A stretch of DNA of 64,000 bases from Arthrobacter sp. Soc17.1.1.1 (GCF_036867195.1 NZ_JBAJII010000001.1:3224001-3288000); one strand, 5' to 3'. Counted from the first letter of the stretch, positions 51,211 through 59,664 are shown. Made by a program: numbers and translations. Notes: generated by a model from the sequence alone, not told the origin.

Positions 51211-51879
51211 ATGGCACCGGTAGTCTCCACCCCGGACCCCGTCCTCCACGGATCGGCGCTGCCGGTCCTCGGATTCGGCGTGGCGGAAGTGGCCTTCCTG
51301 CTCTCCCTCGCCGAGGGCGAGCAGTCCGCACGATCGAGGGACGCCCTGGCGATCGGGGCCGAGCTCTCGACAGCGGTGCTGACGGCGGCGGGGGCCTCGT
51401 CGCTCCTCGCCCGTGGCCTCGTCCGTGTCGAGGACGGGAGGATCAGCCCGCTCGCCGGCGCCGAGTACCTCGCGTACGTCCTGGCGGCGGCGGAACGCTG
51501 GACGCGTATCGGCCTGTTCAACGAGGACGCCTTCGAGTTCGCCATCTACGTGCAGGCCCGCGAGGCGTCCGTCCTCCTGCAACCTGCCGCGCTCAGCACC
51601 TGGTTCGCCGTCATCAGGGAACCCGGCGCGACGGATGCCGACCTGCTGCTCGACGTCGTCCGCACGAATGTCGCCGCGCACCCCTCGAGTGCCGTCTACC
51701 TGGGCACGTCGACCCTCGACGGAACCGCCGATTTCTTCGTCAGGGCCGCCGGGGACGACCTCTGGGACACCGCGGACGTCCCGGAACCGGGGATGCAGGA
51801 CCGCGACCCGCTGGTACCGACCGCGCGCCTGGTGGAGAAGCTGGCGGCCCTGACCGCCCTCCCGGTCGTGCAGCGATGA
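51211..51879 (+). CDS. Putative EspG-like type VII secretion accessory protein
   Basis: 222 residues, cytoplasmic. The first half holds a helical region with LLARGLVRVEDGRISPLAGAEYLAYVLAAAERW, resembling the winged-helix/EspG-like fold in which a domain with Gly-rich turns follows the RGLV block. The second half is strand-rich (FAIYVQAREASVLLQ, STWFAVIREPG, DGTADFFVRAAG). EspG proteins are chaperones of type VII substrates. The assignment is by fold impression and context, not by a diagnostic motif. The ATG at 51211 has AAGGAG 6 nt upstream. It lies 40 bp after the WXG100 gene and overlaps the next gene. Confidence 0.55.
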   Translation: MAPVVSTPDPVLHGSALPVLGFGVAEVAFLLSLAEGEQSARSRDALAIGAELSTAVLTAAGASSLLARGLVRVEDGRISPLAGAEYLAYVLAAAERWTRIGLFNEDAFEFAIYVQAREASVLLQPAALSTWFAVIREPGATDADLLLDVVRTNVAAHPSSAVYLGTSTLDGTADFFVRAAGDDLWDTADVPEPGMQDRDPLVPTARLVEKLAALTALPVVQR

Positions 51880-52262
51880 GCGCCCCCCTGTGGCGCCCTC
51901 AGCAGTGGGACGCCCATGTGCCGCCGGATCTGAAGGAGCCCTTCCCCTCCGCGCACCCGAACAGCCGGCAGGGCATCCACCCGTTCAGCAATCCCCGCAA
52001 CACCGCGCTGTTCGGGGTCGCGCTGGCGCTCATGGGCGTCGTGATCGCGGCGGGTGCCGTCTCGCGCTTCGCCGACACCGGGGAGGCAGGTGCCCTCGTG
52101 GTGGGCTCGATGATGCTCCTCGGCCTGGGCGCGGTCGGCGCCTTCGGGATCCACGTCGGCCTGGCGCGCCTGCGCTGGATCCGGCGTTTCAGGGAGGCGT
52201 ACGGCTTCTCCCCCTTCGACCGGCAGCCCGGCGAGATCGATCTGCACCGGCTGGGACGGTGA
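51876..52262 (+). CDS. Two-helix membrane protein of the WXG100 cassette
   Basis: 128 residues. A soluble N-terminus with several Pro and His (RQGIHPFSNPRNT) precedes two transmembrane helices (about 45-63 and 71-92), and a basic C-terminal tail (ARLRWIRRFREAYG) follows. Family not recognised. The ATG overlaps the previous stop (ATGA), so the three genes are one operon. It may act as an immunity or anchoring partner for the WXG100 protein; this is a guess from position and topology. Confidence 0.68.
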   Translation: MSAPLWRPQQWDAHVPPDLKEPFPSAHPNSRQGIHPFSNPRNTALFGVALALMGVVIAAGAVSRFADTGEAGALVVGSMMLLGLGAVGAFGIHVGLARLRWIRRFREAYGFSPFDRQPGEIDLHRLGR

Positions 52263-52303
52263 GCCCGGAGGACGCCAGGACGATCCGGGACGTGCACCGC
52301 AGC

Positions 52304-52309
52304 TAGGCT
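52304..52309 (+). promoter_or_regulatory. -10 box (TAGGCT) of leaderless phosphatase gene
   Basis: TAGGCT, 6 nt, then the ATG at 52316. Confidence 0.5.
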
Positions 52310-52315
52310 GGCGTG

Positions 52316-52825
52316 ATGTACCGCATCGTCACCGTCTGCACCGGGAACATCTGCCGCTCCCCCATGGCCGAACTCATGCTGACGCACGCGTTCGGCCGGG
52401 CAGGGCTGGGGGACGACGTCGTCGTCGACTCGGCGGGCACCACCGACTGGGAGGCAGGCAGGCCGATCGACGAGCGTGCCGCGGCGAAGCTGACCGAGCT
52501 CGGCATCGAGAGCCACCTGCACCGGGCCCGGATGTTCGAGCCGGGCTGGTACCGCGACCGCGACCTCATCCTCGCCCTCGACCTGGACCACTACCGCGAG
52601 CTGCGCCGGGACGCGCCCGACGACGACGCCCGCGACAGGATCCACCTCCTGCGTGAATTCGACCCGTCGACCACGGACACGGCCCTCGAGGACCTCGGCA
52701 TCTACGACCCCTGGTACGGCGACGCGAGCGACTTCGAGGCCACCTGGAAGATGGTCGACGGTGCGGTGGACGGCGTCGTGCGGTTCGTACGCCACGAGCT
52801 CGATGCCGACCGTTCGGACGACTGA
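52316..52825 (+). CDS. Low-molecular-weight protein tyrosine phosphatase
   Basis: 169 residues. The P-loop CTGNICRS places the nucleophile Cys8 and Arg14 right at the N-terminus, and the general acid is the Asp of YDPWYG near the C-terminus. It removes phosphate from phosphotyrosine and often opposes a bacterial tyrosine kinase in capsule or signalling control; none is seen here. The ATG at 52316 is placed by a TAGGCT box 6 nt upstream, which argues against the GTG at 52313. Confidence 0.95.
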   Translation: MYRIVTVCTGNICRSPMAELMLTHAFGRAGLGDDVVVDSAGTTDWEAGRPIDERAAAKLTELGIESHLHRARMFEPGWYRDRDLILALDLDHYRELRRDAPDDDARDRIHLLREFDPSTTDTALEDLGIYDPWYGDASDFEATWKMVDGAVDGVVRFVRHELDADRSDD

Positions 52826-52836
52826 CGCGCGGCGCA

Positions 52837-52842
52837 TACCAT
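52837..52842 (+). promoter_or_regulatory. -10 box (TACCAT) of leaderless LysE gene
   Basis: TACCAT, 6 nt, then the GTG at 52849. Confidence 0.5.
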
Positions 52843-52848
52843 GAACGG

Positions 52849-53466
52849 GTGGATCCCTCCCTCTGGCTGGCGCTGCTGGGCGCCCAGACGCTCATCAGCT
52901 TCATGCCCGGCGCGGGCGCGGTGAACACGATGAGCAACGCACTGGCCGTGGGATTCCGGCGCTCCATCTGGGGCATCCTGGGCCAGCAGACGGCCCTGCT
53001 GGTGCACATCGGCATCGCCGGAGCGGGCGTGGGCCTCCTCGTCGCGAACTCACCGCTCGCCTTCAACCTCATCCGGTACATCGGCGCCGCCTACCTCGTG
53101 TACCTCGGGGTGCGGAGGTTCCTCGCGCGGCCCGACCACAGCGAGGTCCGTGCCCTGCAGGGCAGCGAGGCGCCCCTGTCCATGTTCCGCCGCGGCGTGT
53201 GGGTGAACCTGCTCAATCCCAAGGCCATCGTGTTCTTCCTCGCGCTCATCCCTCAGTTCATCCGGCCGGAGGAGCCGCTGCTGGGCCAGTACGGCGTGCT
53301 GACCGCGACCGTGATCGTGATCGACGTCCTCGTCATGTGGTTCTTCTACGCGGGCACCGCGCGCTCGTTCCGGCGCTTCACCGAGGACGAGCGCGGCCAG
53401 AGGATCCTCAACCGCACGTTCGGGTCCCTGTTCGTCGGCGTCGGCGCCCTGCTCGCCCTGGCCTGA
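52849..53466 (+). CDS. LysE family amino acid exporter
   Basis: 205 residues with six helices, the LysE/RhtB plan. Helix 1 carries LISFMPGAGAVNTMSNALAVGFRRSIWG, a family signature; the loop MFRRGVWVNLLNPKAIVFFLALIPQF is the other. It exports amino acids or related small molecules. The start is a GTG with TACCAT 6 nt upstream. It is directly followed by the PabB fusion gene (3 bp), probably co-transcribed. Confidence 0.93.
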   Translation: MDPSLWLALLGAQTLISFMPGAGAVNTMSNALAVGFRRSIWGILGQQTALLVHIGIAGAGVGLLVANSPLAFNLIRYIGAAYLVYLGVRRFLARPDHSEVRALQGSEAPLSMFRRGVWVNLLNPKAIVFFLALIPQFIRPEEPLLGQYGVLTATVIVIDVLVMWFFYAGTARSFRRFTEDERGQRILNRTFGSLFVGVGALLALA

Positions 53467-53469
53467 GCC

Positions 53470-55632
53470 GTGCCCGACACTCCCGACACTCCCGGCACTC
53501 CCGGCACTCCCGGCGCTCCCGGCACTCCGAGCCGCGCCGCCCCCCTGCTCATCGCCATCGACGGCCGGTCCGGCGCCGGCAAGACGACCCTCGCCGTGGA
53601 ACTCGCCGCCCTCCTGCGCGAGCACCACACCGTCAGCCTCTTCCACCTCGAGGACATCTACCCCGGCTGGGACGGGCTCGACGCCGGGATCACCCGCTAC
53701 GTGGAGCACGTCCTCACCCCCCTGCGGGCGGGACGGACGGCACGCTGGAACGCCTGGGACTGGGTGCGGGGGGAGGACGGCGCGGAGCGCACGACGACGG
53801 CGGCGGAGATCGTGCTCCTCGAGGGAGTGGGCGCGGCAGCGGCGGCGGCCCGCGACCGGCTCGACGCCGTGATCTGGGTGGAGGCCGACGCGGAGGTCCG
53901 GCAGCGCACCGCGATCGAGCGCGACGGCGACGCCTACGCCCCGTACTGGCAGCGCTGGGCCCACCAGGAGGACCGCTGGCTCGCTGCCGACGACCCCGGT
54001 ACCGCCGCGGACGTCGTCGTGCAGGGCCACCGGGGGCCGCCGTCGCCCCAGGCCGTGCGCCTGGCGCTCACCGGGCTGCCCTCCTGCACCGTCCTGCTGG
54101 CGCCCGAGCGCGCGGGGCGGCGCGGACTGACGCTGGAGGCCGAGCGCCTCGAGGCGGTCCCGGACGCCGCGGCCCTGTTCTCGACGCTCTACCGCGACGC
54201 GCCCGCCGCTGCCTGGCTGGACAGCTCCGACGCCGTGGTGCAGCCCCCGACCGGTTCTCCGACAGGATCCCCGGCAGGGCCCGCGAACGGCGAGCGCAAC
54301 CGCTTCAGCATCATGGCCGACGCCGGCGGGGCCTTCGGGCAGCTGGCCCAGCACCGCGGCGGCGTCACGGAGATCGTGGCCGGTCCCGTGACCACCCGGA
54401 TCCGCGAGCCCTTCTTCCGCTGGCTCGACGACGTCTGGGGGCGGCGTGCCGTACGCGTTCCGGACGGCCTCGCCTGCGATTTCGGTCTCGGCTGGCTGGG
54501 CTACCTCGGCTACGAGCTCAAGCGCGAGACGGGCGGCGCGGACCTCCCCGGGCCGGGCCTGCCCGACGCCGCGCTCCTCTTCGCCGGCCGCGCCGTCGTC
54601 CTCGACCACACCGACGGCGCCGTCTTCCTCCTGACCCTCTCCGACGGACGGCCCGACGCCGACCGGGACGCGTGGCGGGCGCGGGCGCGGGCGGCCGTGA
54701 CGTCGCCCGATCCCCTGCCGGCGCCGGCGCGGCTCCCGGTGCCGCGGTTCGGGGCACGGGACACGCACGCCGCGTACCTCGCGAAGATCCGGCAGGCGCA
54801 GGCCGAGATCACCGAGGGCAACACCTACGAGGTGTGCCTGACCACGTCGCTCGCGGCGCAGCTGGACGCCGGGGAGGGCCTCGACCCGCTGGACGCCTAT
54901 CTCCGGCTGCGCGCCGTGAACCCCGCACCGTTCGCCCATTTCCTGCGCTTCCCGGGATTCGCCGTCGCGAGCACCTCACCCGAGCGCTTCCTGCGGCTCA
55001 CCACGGACGGGCACATGCAGGCGGAACCGATCAAGGGGACGCGGGGGCGCTCGGCCGACCCCCGCGCCGACGCCGCGCTGCTCGAGGACCTCAGGACGTC
55101 GGCGAAGGACCGCGCGGAGAACATTATGATCGTGGACCTCCTGCGCAACGACCTCTCCCACCACGCGGTGCCGGGCTCGGTGACGGTCAGCCGGCTGTGC
55201 GCCATCGAGACGTACGCCACCGTGCACCAGATGGTCAGCACCATCGATGCCCGGCTGCGCCCCGGGAGCGCGCGGGCCGGCGTCGTCGCGTCGGCGTTCC
55301 CCGCCGGGTCGATGACCGGGGCACCGAAGATCAGCACCATGGCCATCCTCGACCGGCTAGAGCAGGCACCGCGTGGTCCCTACTCCGGCGCTGCAGGCTA
55401 CTTCAGCCTGACGGGTGCCACCGACCTCGCCGTGATCATCCGCACCCTCGTGATGCAGGAGGACAGGGGCGCGGAGGACGACGGCGCCACCCGCCTGCTG
55501 CTCGGCGTGGGCGGGGCGATCACGGCCGATTCCGACCCCGAGGAGGAATGGGCCGAGGTGCGCACGAAGGCGCACGGCGTCCTCTCGGCCCTCGGTTCCG
55601 CGTTCCCCGGGCCTGCAGGTCCGGGCCGGTAG
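53470..55632 (+). CDS. pabB: Aminodeoxychorismate synthase component I (PabB) fused to a P-loop kinase domain
   Basis: 720 residues. The C-terminal part (about 260-715) is PabB: ITEGNTYEVCLTTSL, FLRFPGFAVASTSPERFL, EPIKGTRGRS, NIMIVDLLRNDLS and GSMTGAPKISTM are the chorismate-binding motifs. It converts chorismate and ammonia to 4-amino-4-deoxychorismate for folate. The N-terminal 200 residues carry a Walker A motif AIDGRSGAGKTTLA and a uridine-kinase-like layout, unlike standard PabB. A low-complexity Pro/Thr stretch opens the protein. The glutamine amidotransferase PabA is not adjacent. The GTG start at 53470 is 3 bp after the LysE stop. Confidence 0.9.
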   Translation: MPDTPDTPGTPGTPGAPGTPSRAAPLLIAIDGRSGAGKTTLAVELAALLREHHTVSLFHLEDIYPGWDGLDAGITRYVEHVLTPLRAGRTARWNAWDWVRGEDGAERTTTAAEIVLLEGVGAAAAAARDRLDAVIWVEADAEVRQRTAIERDGDAYAPYWQRWAHQEDRWLAADDPGTAADVVVQGHRGPPSPQAVRLALTGLPSCTVLLAPERAGRRGLTLEAERLEAVPDAAALFSTLYRDAPAAAWLDSSDAVVQPPTGSPTGSPAGPANGERNRFSIMADAGGAFGQLAQHRGGVTEIVAGPVTTRIREPFFRWLDDVWGRRAVRVPDGLACDFGLGWLGYLGYELKRETGGADLPGPGLPDAALLFAGRAVVLDHTDGAVFLLTLSDGRPDADRDAWRARARAAVTSPDPLPAPARLPVPRFGARDTHAAYLAKIRQAQAEITEGNTYEVCLTTSLAAQLDAGEGLDPLDAYLRLRAVNPAPFAHFLRFPGFAVASTSPERFLRLTTDGHMQAEPIKGTRGRSADPRADAALLEDLRTSAKDRAENIMIVDLLRNDLSHHAVPGSVTVSRLCAIETYATVHQMVSTIDARLRPGSARAGVVASAFPAGSMTGAPKISTMAILDRLEQAPRGPYSGAAGYFSLTGATDLAVIIRTLVMQEDRGAEDDGATRLLLGVGGAITADSDPEEEWAEVRTKAHGVLSALGSAFPGPAGPGR

Positions 55633-55647
55633 CCTTGCCGGAGGCGC

Positions 55648-55674
55648 CCGGGCCCGGCAGGGTCCCGGGCCCGG
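55648..55674 (+). terminator. Hairpin after the PabB fusion gene
   Basis: CCGGGCCCGG and its complement CCGGGCCCGG form a 10-bp stem with a 7-nt loop, 15 nt after the stop codon and 12 nt before the next ATG. Confidence 0.6.
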
Positions 55675-55686
55675 AGAGGAGCGCTC

Positions 55687-56817
55687 ATGACGGGCATCAC
55701 GGTGATCGGCGCCGGCCTGGCCGGGTCCTCGGCCGCGTGGCGGCTCGCGCAGGCCGGGCACGAGGTCGTGGTCCTGGAGCAGGACACCCCGGCCCACCGG
55801 CGGGGCAGCTCGCACGGCTCGGCGCGCATCTTCCGCTATGCCTATGCCGAGCGGCTCTACGTGGACCTGGTCCGGGAATCGGCCCGCGGGTGGGCCGAGC
55901 TGGAGGCCGCCGGGGCCGCCCTCCTCACGCGGACCGGAGCCCTCGACCACGGCGAGGGCCACGACCCCGCGGGCTTCGCCCGGGTCCTCGCGGCGGCCGG
56001 TGTGGAGCATGAGCTGCTCGGCGCCGCCGAGGCGTCAGCACGCTGGGACCTGGAGTTCACCACACCGGTTCTGTGGCACCCCGGCGCGGGAGTGCTCGAC
56101 GCCGAGGCCGCCGTCGTCGCCATGCTCGACCAGGCACGCGCCCACGGGGCCTCGCTGCAGCAGGGGTGGCGCGTGACCGGGGTGCGACGCCACGGGCGCG
56201 GGTACCGTGTGCACGCCGGGGACGGACGATGGGTCGACGCCGAGCAGGTGGTCGTCGCGGCGGGCGGCTGGCTCCCCGACCTGCTCACGGAGCTGGCCCT
56301 GCCGGAGGCGTTCACCGCAGCGCTGCCCCTGCTGGAGGTGCGGCAGGAGCAGGCCTACCACTTCCCGTACACGGGGGACGGCGACAACTGGCCCACGTTC
56401 ATCCACAGGACGGAGGACATGGTCGTCTACGGCCTGCCCGGCGGCAGGGACGCCGGCTGGTCGGGCCAGAAAGTGGCCGAGTACAACGGCGGGCGGCGTA
56501 TCCGCTCGGCGGGGGCGCAGGACGGCGTGGTCCACGGCGAGAACCGGCGGCGCGTGGTCGCCTACGTGGAGCGCCACCTGCCGGGCCTCGTGCCGGAACC
56601 GTACGCGGAGACCACGTGCCTGTTCACGAACACCCCCACGGAGGACTTCGTGATCGACCGGGCGGAGGGCATCACGGTCCTCTCGGCCTGCTCGGGCCAC
56701 GGCGCGAAGTTCGCGCCCCTGCTCGGTGAGCTGGTCACGGCGCTCGTGGAGGGGCGCGGCACGGTCCCGGAGCGGTTCAGGCCCGGCAGGGCGTCCGCAG
56801 CGCGCAACCGCCCCTGA
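55687..56817 (+). CDS. FAD-dependent oxidoreductase (DAO family, N-methyltryptophan/sarcosine oxidase-like)
   Basis: 376 residues. The FAD Rossmann motif is ITVIGAGLAGSSAAWRLAQAG, then VVVLEQDTP, and GSSHGSARIFRYAY is the signature of the sarcosine/N-methyl-tryptophan oxidase branch. CSGHGAKFAPLLGELV near the end contributes to the covalent flavin site in monomeric sarcosine oxidases; a Cys is present here, but covalent attachment is not shown. It oxidises a secondary or methylated amine. The ATG has GGAGAGGAG upstream. It follows the PabB gene but a hairpin separates them. Confidence 0.9.
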   Translation: MTGITVIGAGLAGSSAAWRLAQAGHEVVVLEQDTPAHRRGSSHGSARIFRYAYAERLYVDLVRESARGWAELEAAGAALLTRTGALDHGEGHDPAGFARVLAAAGVEHELLGAAEASARWDLEFTTPVLWHPGAGVLDAEAAVVAMLDQARAHGASLQQGWRVTGVRRHGRGYRVHAGDGRWVDAEQVVVAAGGWLPDLLTELALPEAFTAALPLLEVRQEQAYHFPYTGDGDNWPTFIHRTEDMVVYGLPGGRDAGWSGQKVAEYNGGRRIRSAGAQDGVVHGENRRRVVAYVERHLPGLVPEPYAETTCLFTNTPTEDFVIDRAEGITVLSACSGHGAKFAPLLGELVTALVEGRGTVPERFRPGRASAARNRP

Positions 56818-56826
56818 CGCCCGGCG

Positions 56827-57699
56827 TCAGCCGAGCGGCCCTCTCCAGATCTCCTCCTGGACGAGCTGCGCGAAGGAGCGCAGGTCGCGGACGTCGTTCT
56901 CCGTGAAGTCCCGCGGCTTGTCGTCCATCACGCACAGCGACCCGATACGCCACCCGTCGACGGAGGTTAGCGGGTGCCCTGCGTACAGGCGGACCTTCGG
57001 GCCGGCCGTGACGAGGGGGTGGTCGCGGTAGGAAGGATGCTGGAGTGCGTCGGGGATCACGAGGGTGCGGTCCGCGGTGACCGTCACCGCACAGAGCGAG
57101 AGCTCGAGCGGCAGGTCCTGGCCGATGGGCCCGGCCAGGGACTTGATCACCTGCCGGTCCTCGGCGATGAGGGCGATCGAGGACGAACTGACGTCGAACC
57201 ATTCCCGGGTCCGCGCGGTCAGGCGGTCGAACCGGGCCTCGGCGCCGGTGTCGAGGAGGCCCGACCGGTAGAGGGCCTGCAGCCGCCGGAACTCCCGATC
57301 CTCCGTCAGGTCGGGCGATCCGCCCGCCGGACCGTTCCCGGGACCGCCGGCCCGGGTATCGGGCCGGAGTGCGCGGCGGTCGAACCCGTACCCGTCGGGA
57401 TCGGTGACGAGCGGCCGGAGGTAGTCCTCGAAGCCGGAGGAGGTCGCCGCCCGGTCGGTGCTGTAATGGGCGCCGTCGGCCATGGAGCCGGTGGTGTCGA
57501 TGATCTCGTTGATGGCATCGGCGATCAGGTCCCGGTCGCGGCGGGGTAGCCGGGTGAGCCCGCGGAGGTACCCCTCCACGTCGAACACGTCGTGGGTGCC
57601 GCCCAGCGCCGCGTAGCCCCTGGCCACCTGCTCGAGCGCTATGCCGGCCGCCCGCGTGGCCTCGAGGGCTGTCCACTGCTGGAGATACGCATCGGTCAC
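56827..57699 (-). CDS. GAF domain-containing protein (paralogue of 20805-21638)
   Basis: 290 residues. An N-terminal helical module (LEQVARGYAALGGTHDVFDVEGYLRGLTRLPRRDRDLIADAINEII) is followed by a linker and a GAF domain (about 150-285) with IALIAEDRQVIKSL, LYAGHPLTSVDGWRIGSLCVMDD. It shares the order of the helical module and GAF domain with the protein at 20.8 kb. There is no output domain. The start is a GTG at 57697-57699 with AAGAGGA upstream; an earlier GTG at 57732 lacks this. It is divergent from a GAF-ANTAR gene. Confidence 0.82.
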   Translation of the reverse strand: MTDAYLQQWTALEATRAAGIALEQVARGYAALGGTHDVFDVEGYLRGLTRLPRRDRDLIADAINEIIDTTGSMADGAHYSTDRAATSSGFEDYLRPLVTDPDGYGFDRRALRPDTRAGGPGNGPAGGSPDLTEDREFRRLQALYRSGLLDTGAEARFDRLTARTREWFDVSSSSIALIAEDRQVIKSLAGPIGQDLPLELSLCAVTVTADRTLVIPDALQHPSYRDHPLVTAGPKVRLYAGHPLTSVDGWRIGSLCVMDDKPRDFTENDVRDLRSFAQLVQEEIWRGPLG

Positions 57700-57878
57700 T
57701 TCTGGTCCTCTTCCGTTCGTGGGCGAGCTCACGACGAGGAGCCATCAGCCGCCCCACGGCTGGCATCCATCGTAGGCCCCCGGGAGCACGTCGCACGGGA
57801 TCGACGGCGACACCCGCGGGGGCTGGACAGGACGACGAAAGCACGCATGCCGCGTCGGGCCCGGCCGGGCCCTGGCCG

Positions 57879-57884
57879 TATAGT
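57879..57884 (+). promoter_or_regulatory. -10 box (TATAGT) of GAF-ANTAR gene
   Basis: TATAGT, 7 nt, then the GTG at 57892. Confidence 0.5.
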
Positions 57885-57891
57885 TCAGGCA

Positions 57892-58731
57892 GTGGTGCTC
57901 CTCCCGGGGCCCCACCGGTTCCGGCTCAGCAGGGAGCCCTTCCTGCCGCGGTGCGACGAACGGACCAGTGCCACCATGCCCGATGAAGAAGAACTCGCGT
58001 ACGAGACCGAGCGTGATCCGGTCACGGCACTGCTGCAGGACATGGTCCTCGAGAGCGCGGACGTGCAGGTCTTCCTCACCGGACTCGCGACCGTCGCGTC
58101 GAAGGCTTTCACCGGCCCCTACGGGGAGGTGTTCTGCGGGGTGACCCTCCTCCGCCCGCGGTCCATGATCACCGTCGCGAGCAGCAGCGACCGCGCCCGC
58201 GACGTCGACGAGGTGCAGTACGGGTTCGACGACGGCCCCTGCCTCAGGGCCGCCCGCACGGGCGAGACCGTGCACATCCGGGACTTCCTGGCCGAGCGGC
58301 GTTTCCCCGAGTACCGGCAGGCCATCGCGTCCTACGGGCTCCGCTCCGCGCTCGGCATCCCCATCCGGCTCGAGGACGGGGCCAGCGCCGGCCTCGATTT
58401 CTACTCCACCACCCCGGACGTCTTCGACGAGAAGGGCATCGCGGTGGCGGAGGGCCTGGCCCGGGACGCCTCGCGCTCGCTGCGGCTCGCCGTGCGGATC
58501 GCCGCACTGAGCGAGGACAGCCGGAACCTCAAGGCCGCGATCACGGCCCGCACCACGATCGACATGGCCGTCGGCGCGATCATGGCCCAGAACAGGTGCC
58601 CCCAGGAGGAGGCGTTCGCGATCCTCCGGCGGGCATCGTCCACCCGGAACGTGAAGCTGCGGGACCTCGCCGTCACCGTCCTCGAATCGGTCGGCCAGTC
58701 GCACCCGGTCACCACCCACTTCGACCACTGA
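57892..58731 (+). CDS. GAF and ANTAR domain-containing antitermination regulator
   Basis: 279 residues from GTG 57892. The GAF sensor (about 50-195) has VEYGFDDGPCLRA-type and GLRSALGIPIRL elements; the C-terminal ANTAR domain (AITARTTIDMAVGAIMAQNRCPQEEAFAILRRASSTRNVKL) binds paired RNA hairpins to prevent transcription termination in studied members. The GTG has TATAGT 7 nt upstream, so I chose it; ATG 57976 (MPDEEELAYE) is a sensible alternative with an 85-nt leader. No obvious twin-hexaloop target is identified here. It is divergent from the GAF protein gene, which may share its signal. Confidence 0.92.
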   Translation: MVLLPGPHRFRLSREPFLPRCDERTSATMPDEEELAYETERDPVTALLQDMVLESADVQVFLTGLATVASKAFTGPYGEVFCGVTLLRPRSMITVASSSDRARDVDEVQYGFDDGPCLRAARTGETVHIRDFLAERRFPEYRQAIASYGLRSALGIPIRLEDGASAGLDFYSTTPDVFDEKGIAVAEGLARDASRSLRLAVRIAALSEDSRNLKAAITARTTIDMAVGAIMAQNRCPQEEAFAILRRASSTRNVKLRDLAVTVLESVGQSHPVTTHFDH

Positions 58732-58770
58732 CGGCGGGGCCGCTGGCGCGGGCGGCGACGGTGGGACAGG

Positions 58771-58896
58771 ATGACGCCCATGAGCGAGGAGACCGGAAGG
58801 TGGAGCAGGGCGACCGTCCATCCCGACAGGTGGGTGGACCCGCAGGACGATCCGCGCAGGTCCGTGCCGCCGTCCAAGGTGAAGATCGGATCATGA
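58771..58896 (+). CDS. Small open reading frame coupled to GNAT gene
   Basis: 41 codons from ATG 58771, or 38 from the ATG at 58780, encoding a polar peptide with RWSRATVHPDRWVDPQDDPR. Its stop overlaps the GNAT start in ATGA, an arrangement typical of translational coupling. GGGACAGG lies before the second ATG. I know no family. It may be only a short leader frame. Confidence 0.42.
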   Translation: MTPMSEETGRWSRATVHPDRWVDPQDDPRRSVPPSKVKIGS

Positions 58897-59498
58897 GCAC
58901 CCTCCGACCGGTCACCCTGCGCGGCACCCGGGTGCTCCTGGAACCCCTCGCTCCCGAGCACCACGACGGGCTCGTCGCGGCCGCCGCGGACGGCGAGCTG
59001 TGGAGGCTCTGGTACACCTCGATCCCGACGCCGGAGGGCATGCGCCAGGAGATCGACCGGCGTCTCGCACTGCAGGGCGCGGGCTCGATGCTGCCCTTCA
59101 CCACGAGGCTCCCCGCGGACGACGGCGGGCCCGGCCGGATCATCGGCATGACGACCTACATGAACATCGACCGGGACACTCCGCGGGTGGAGATCGGCTC
59201 CACCTGGAACGCCGCCTCCGTGCAGCGCACCGGCACCAACACGGAGTCCAAGTACCTCCTGCTCCGCCACGCGTTCGAGGTGGTCGGCTGCCCAGCGGTG
59301 GAGTTCCGCACGCACTGGATCAACCACCAGTCCCGCGAGGCGATCGTCCGGCTCGGCGCGAAGCAGGACGGCGTGCTCAGGAGCCATACGCGGGCCACGA
59401 ACGGCGAGCTGCGCGACACCGTGGTCTACTCGATCCTCGCCCACGAATGGCCCATGGTGCGCGATCACCTCCTGCACAGGATGTCCCTCCACGCCTGA
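58893..59498 (+). CDS. GNAT family N-acetyltransferase (RimJ/RimL-like)
   Basis: 201 residues. The N-terminus LRPVTLRGTRVLLEPLAPEHHDGL and the later IIGMTTYMNID, VEIGSTWNAASVQRTGTNTESKYLLLRHAFE and VVGCPAVEFRTHWINHQSREAIVRLGAKQDGVLR match the RimJ/RimL-type ribosomal-protein or small-amine acetyltransferases. The ATG at 58893 overlaps the stop of a short upstream frame (ATGA). The acceptor is unknown. Confidence 0.88.
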   Translation: MSTLRPVTLRGTRVLLEPLAPEHHDGLVAAAADGELWRLWYTSIPTPEGMRQEIDRRLALQGAGSMLPFTTRLPADDGGPGRIIGMTTYMNIDRDTPRVEIGSTWNAASVQRTGTNTESKYLLLRHAFEVVGCPAVEFRTHWINHQSREAIVRLGAKQDGVLRSHTRATNGELRDTVVYSILAHEWPMVRDHLLHRMSLHA

Positions 59499-59549
59499 CC
59501 GACGGGCCCGCCGGCCGCTTCCCCGCCCGCTCGCCCGCTCGCCCGGAGC

Positions 59550-59575
59550 GTTTGTCAACCGGATCCTGGCGGTAC
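59550..59575 (+). promoter_or_regulatory. Possible alternative-sigma (SigB-like) promoter
   Basis: GTTT (59550-59553), 16 nt, CGGTAC (59570-59575), close to the GTTT/GGGTA(T/C) pattern of actinobacterial stress sigma factors. It precedes the antitoxin-like gene by about 90 nt. Confidence 0.35.
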
Positions 59576-59664
59576 CGCGCCCCGTTCGGGAAGGTGCAGG
59601 ATGAAGCCGTCAGACTGCGGCAGCCACGGTGGGCCGCGGACCGGTTCGACTGGAAGAAGACTCT

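Noticed and set aside
50118..52262. Complete type VII secretion locus
   Set aside because: No EccC, EccB, EccD or MycP-type gene is present; only a candidate substrate and accessory genes.
53478..53529. ACTCCCGGC-type short repeats as a regulatory array
   Set aside because: They lie in the coding start of the PabB fusion and encode Pro/Gly/Thr low complexity.
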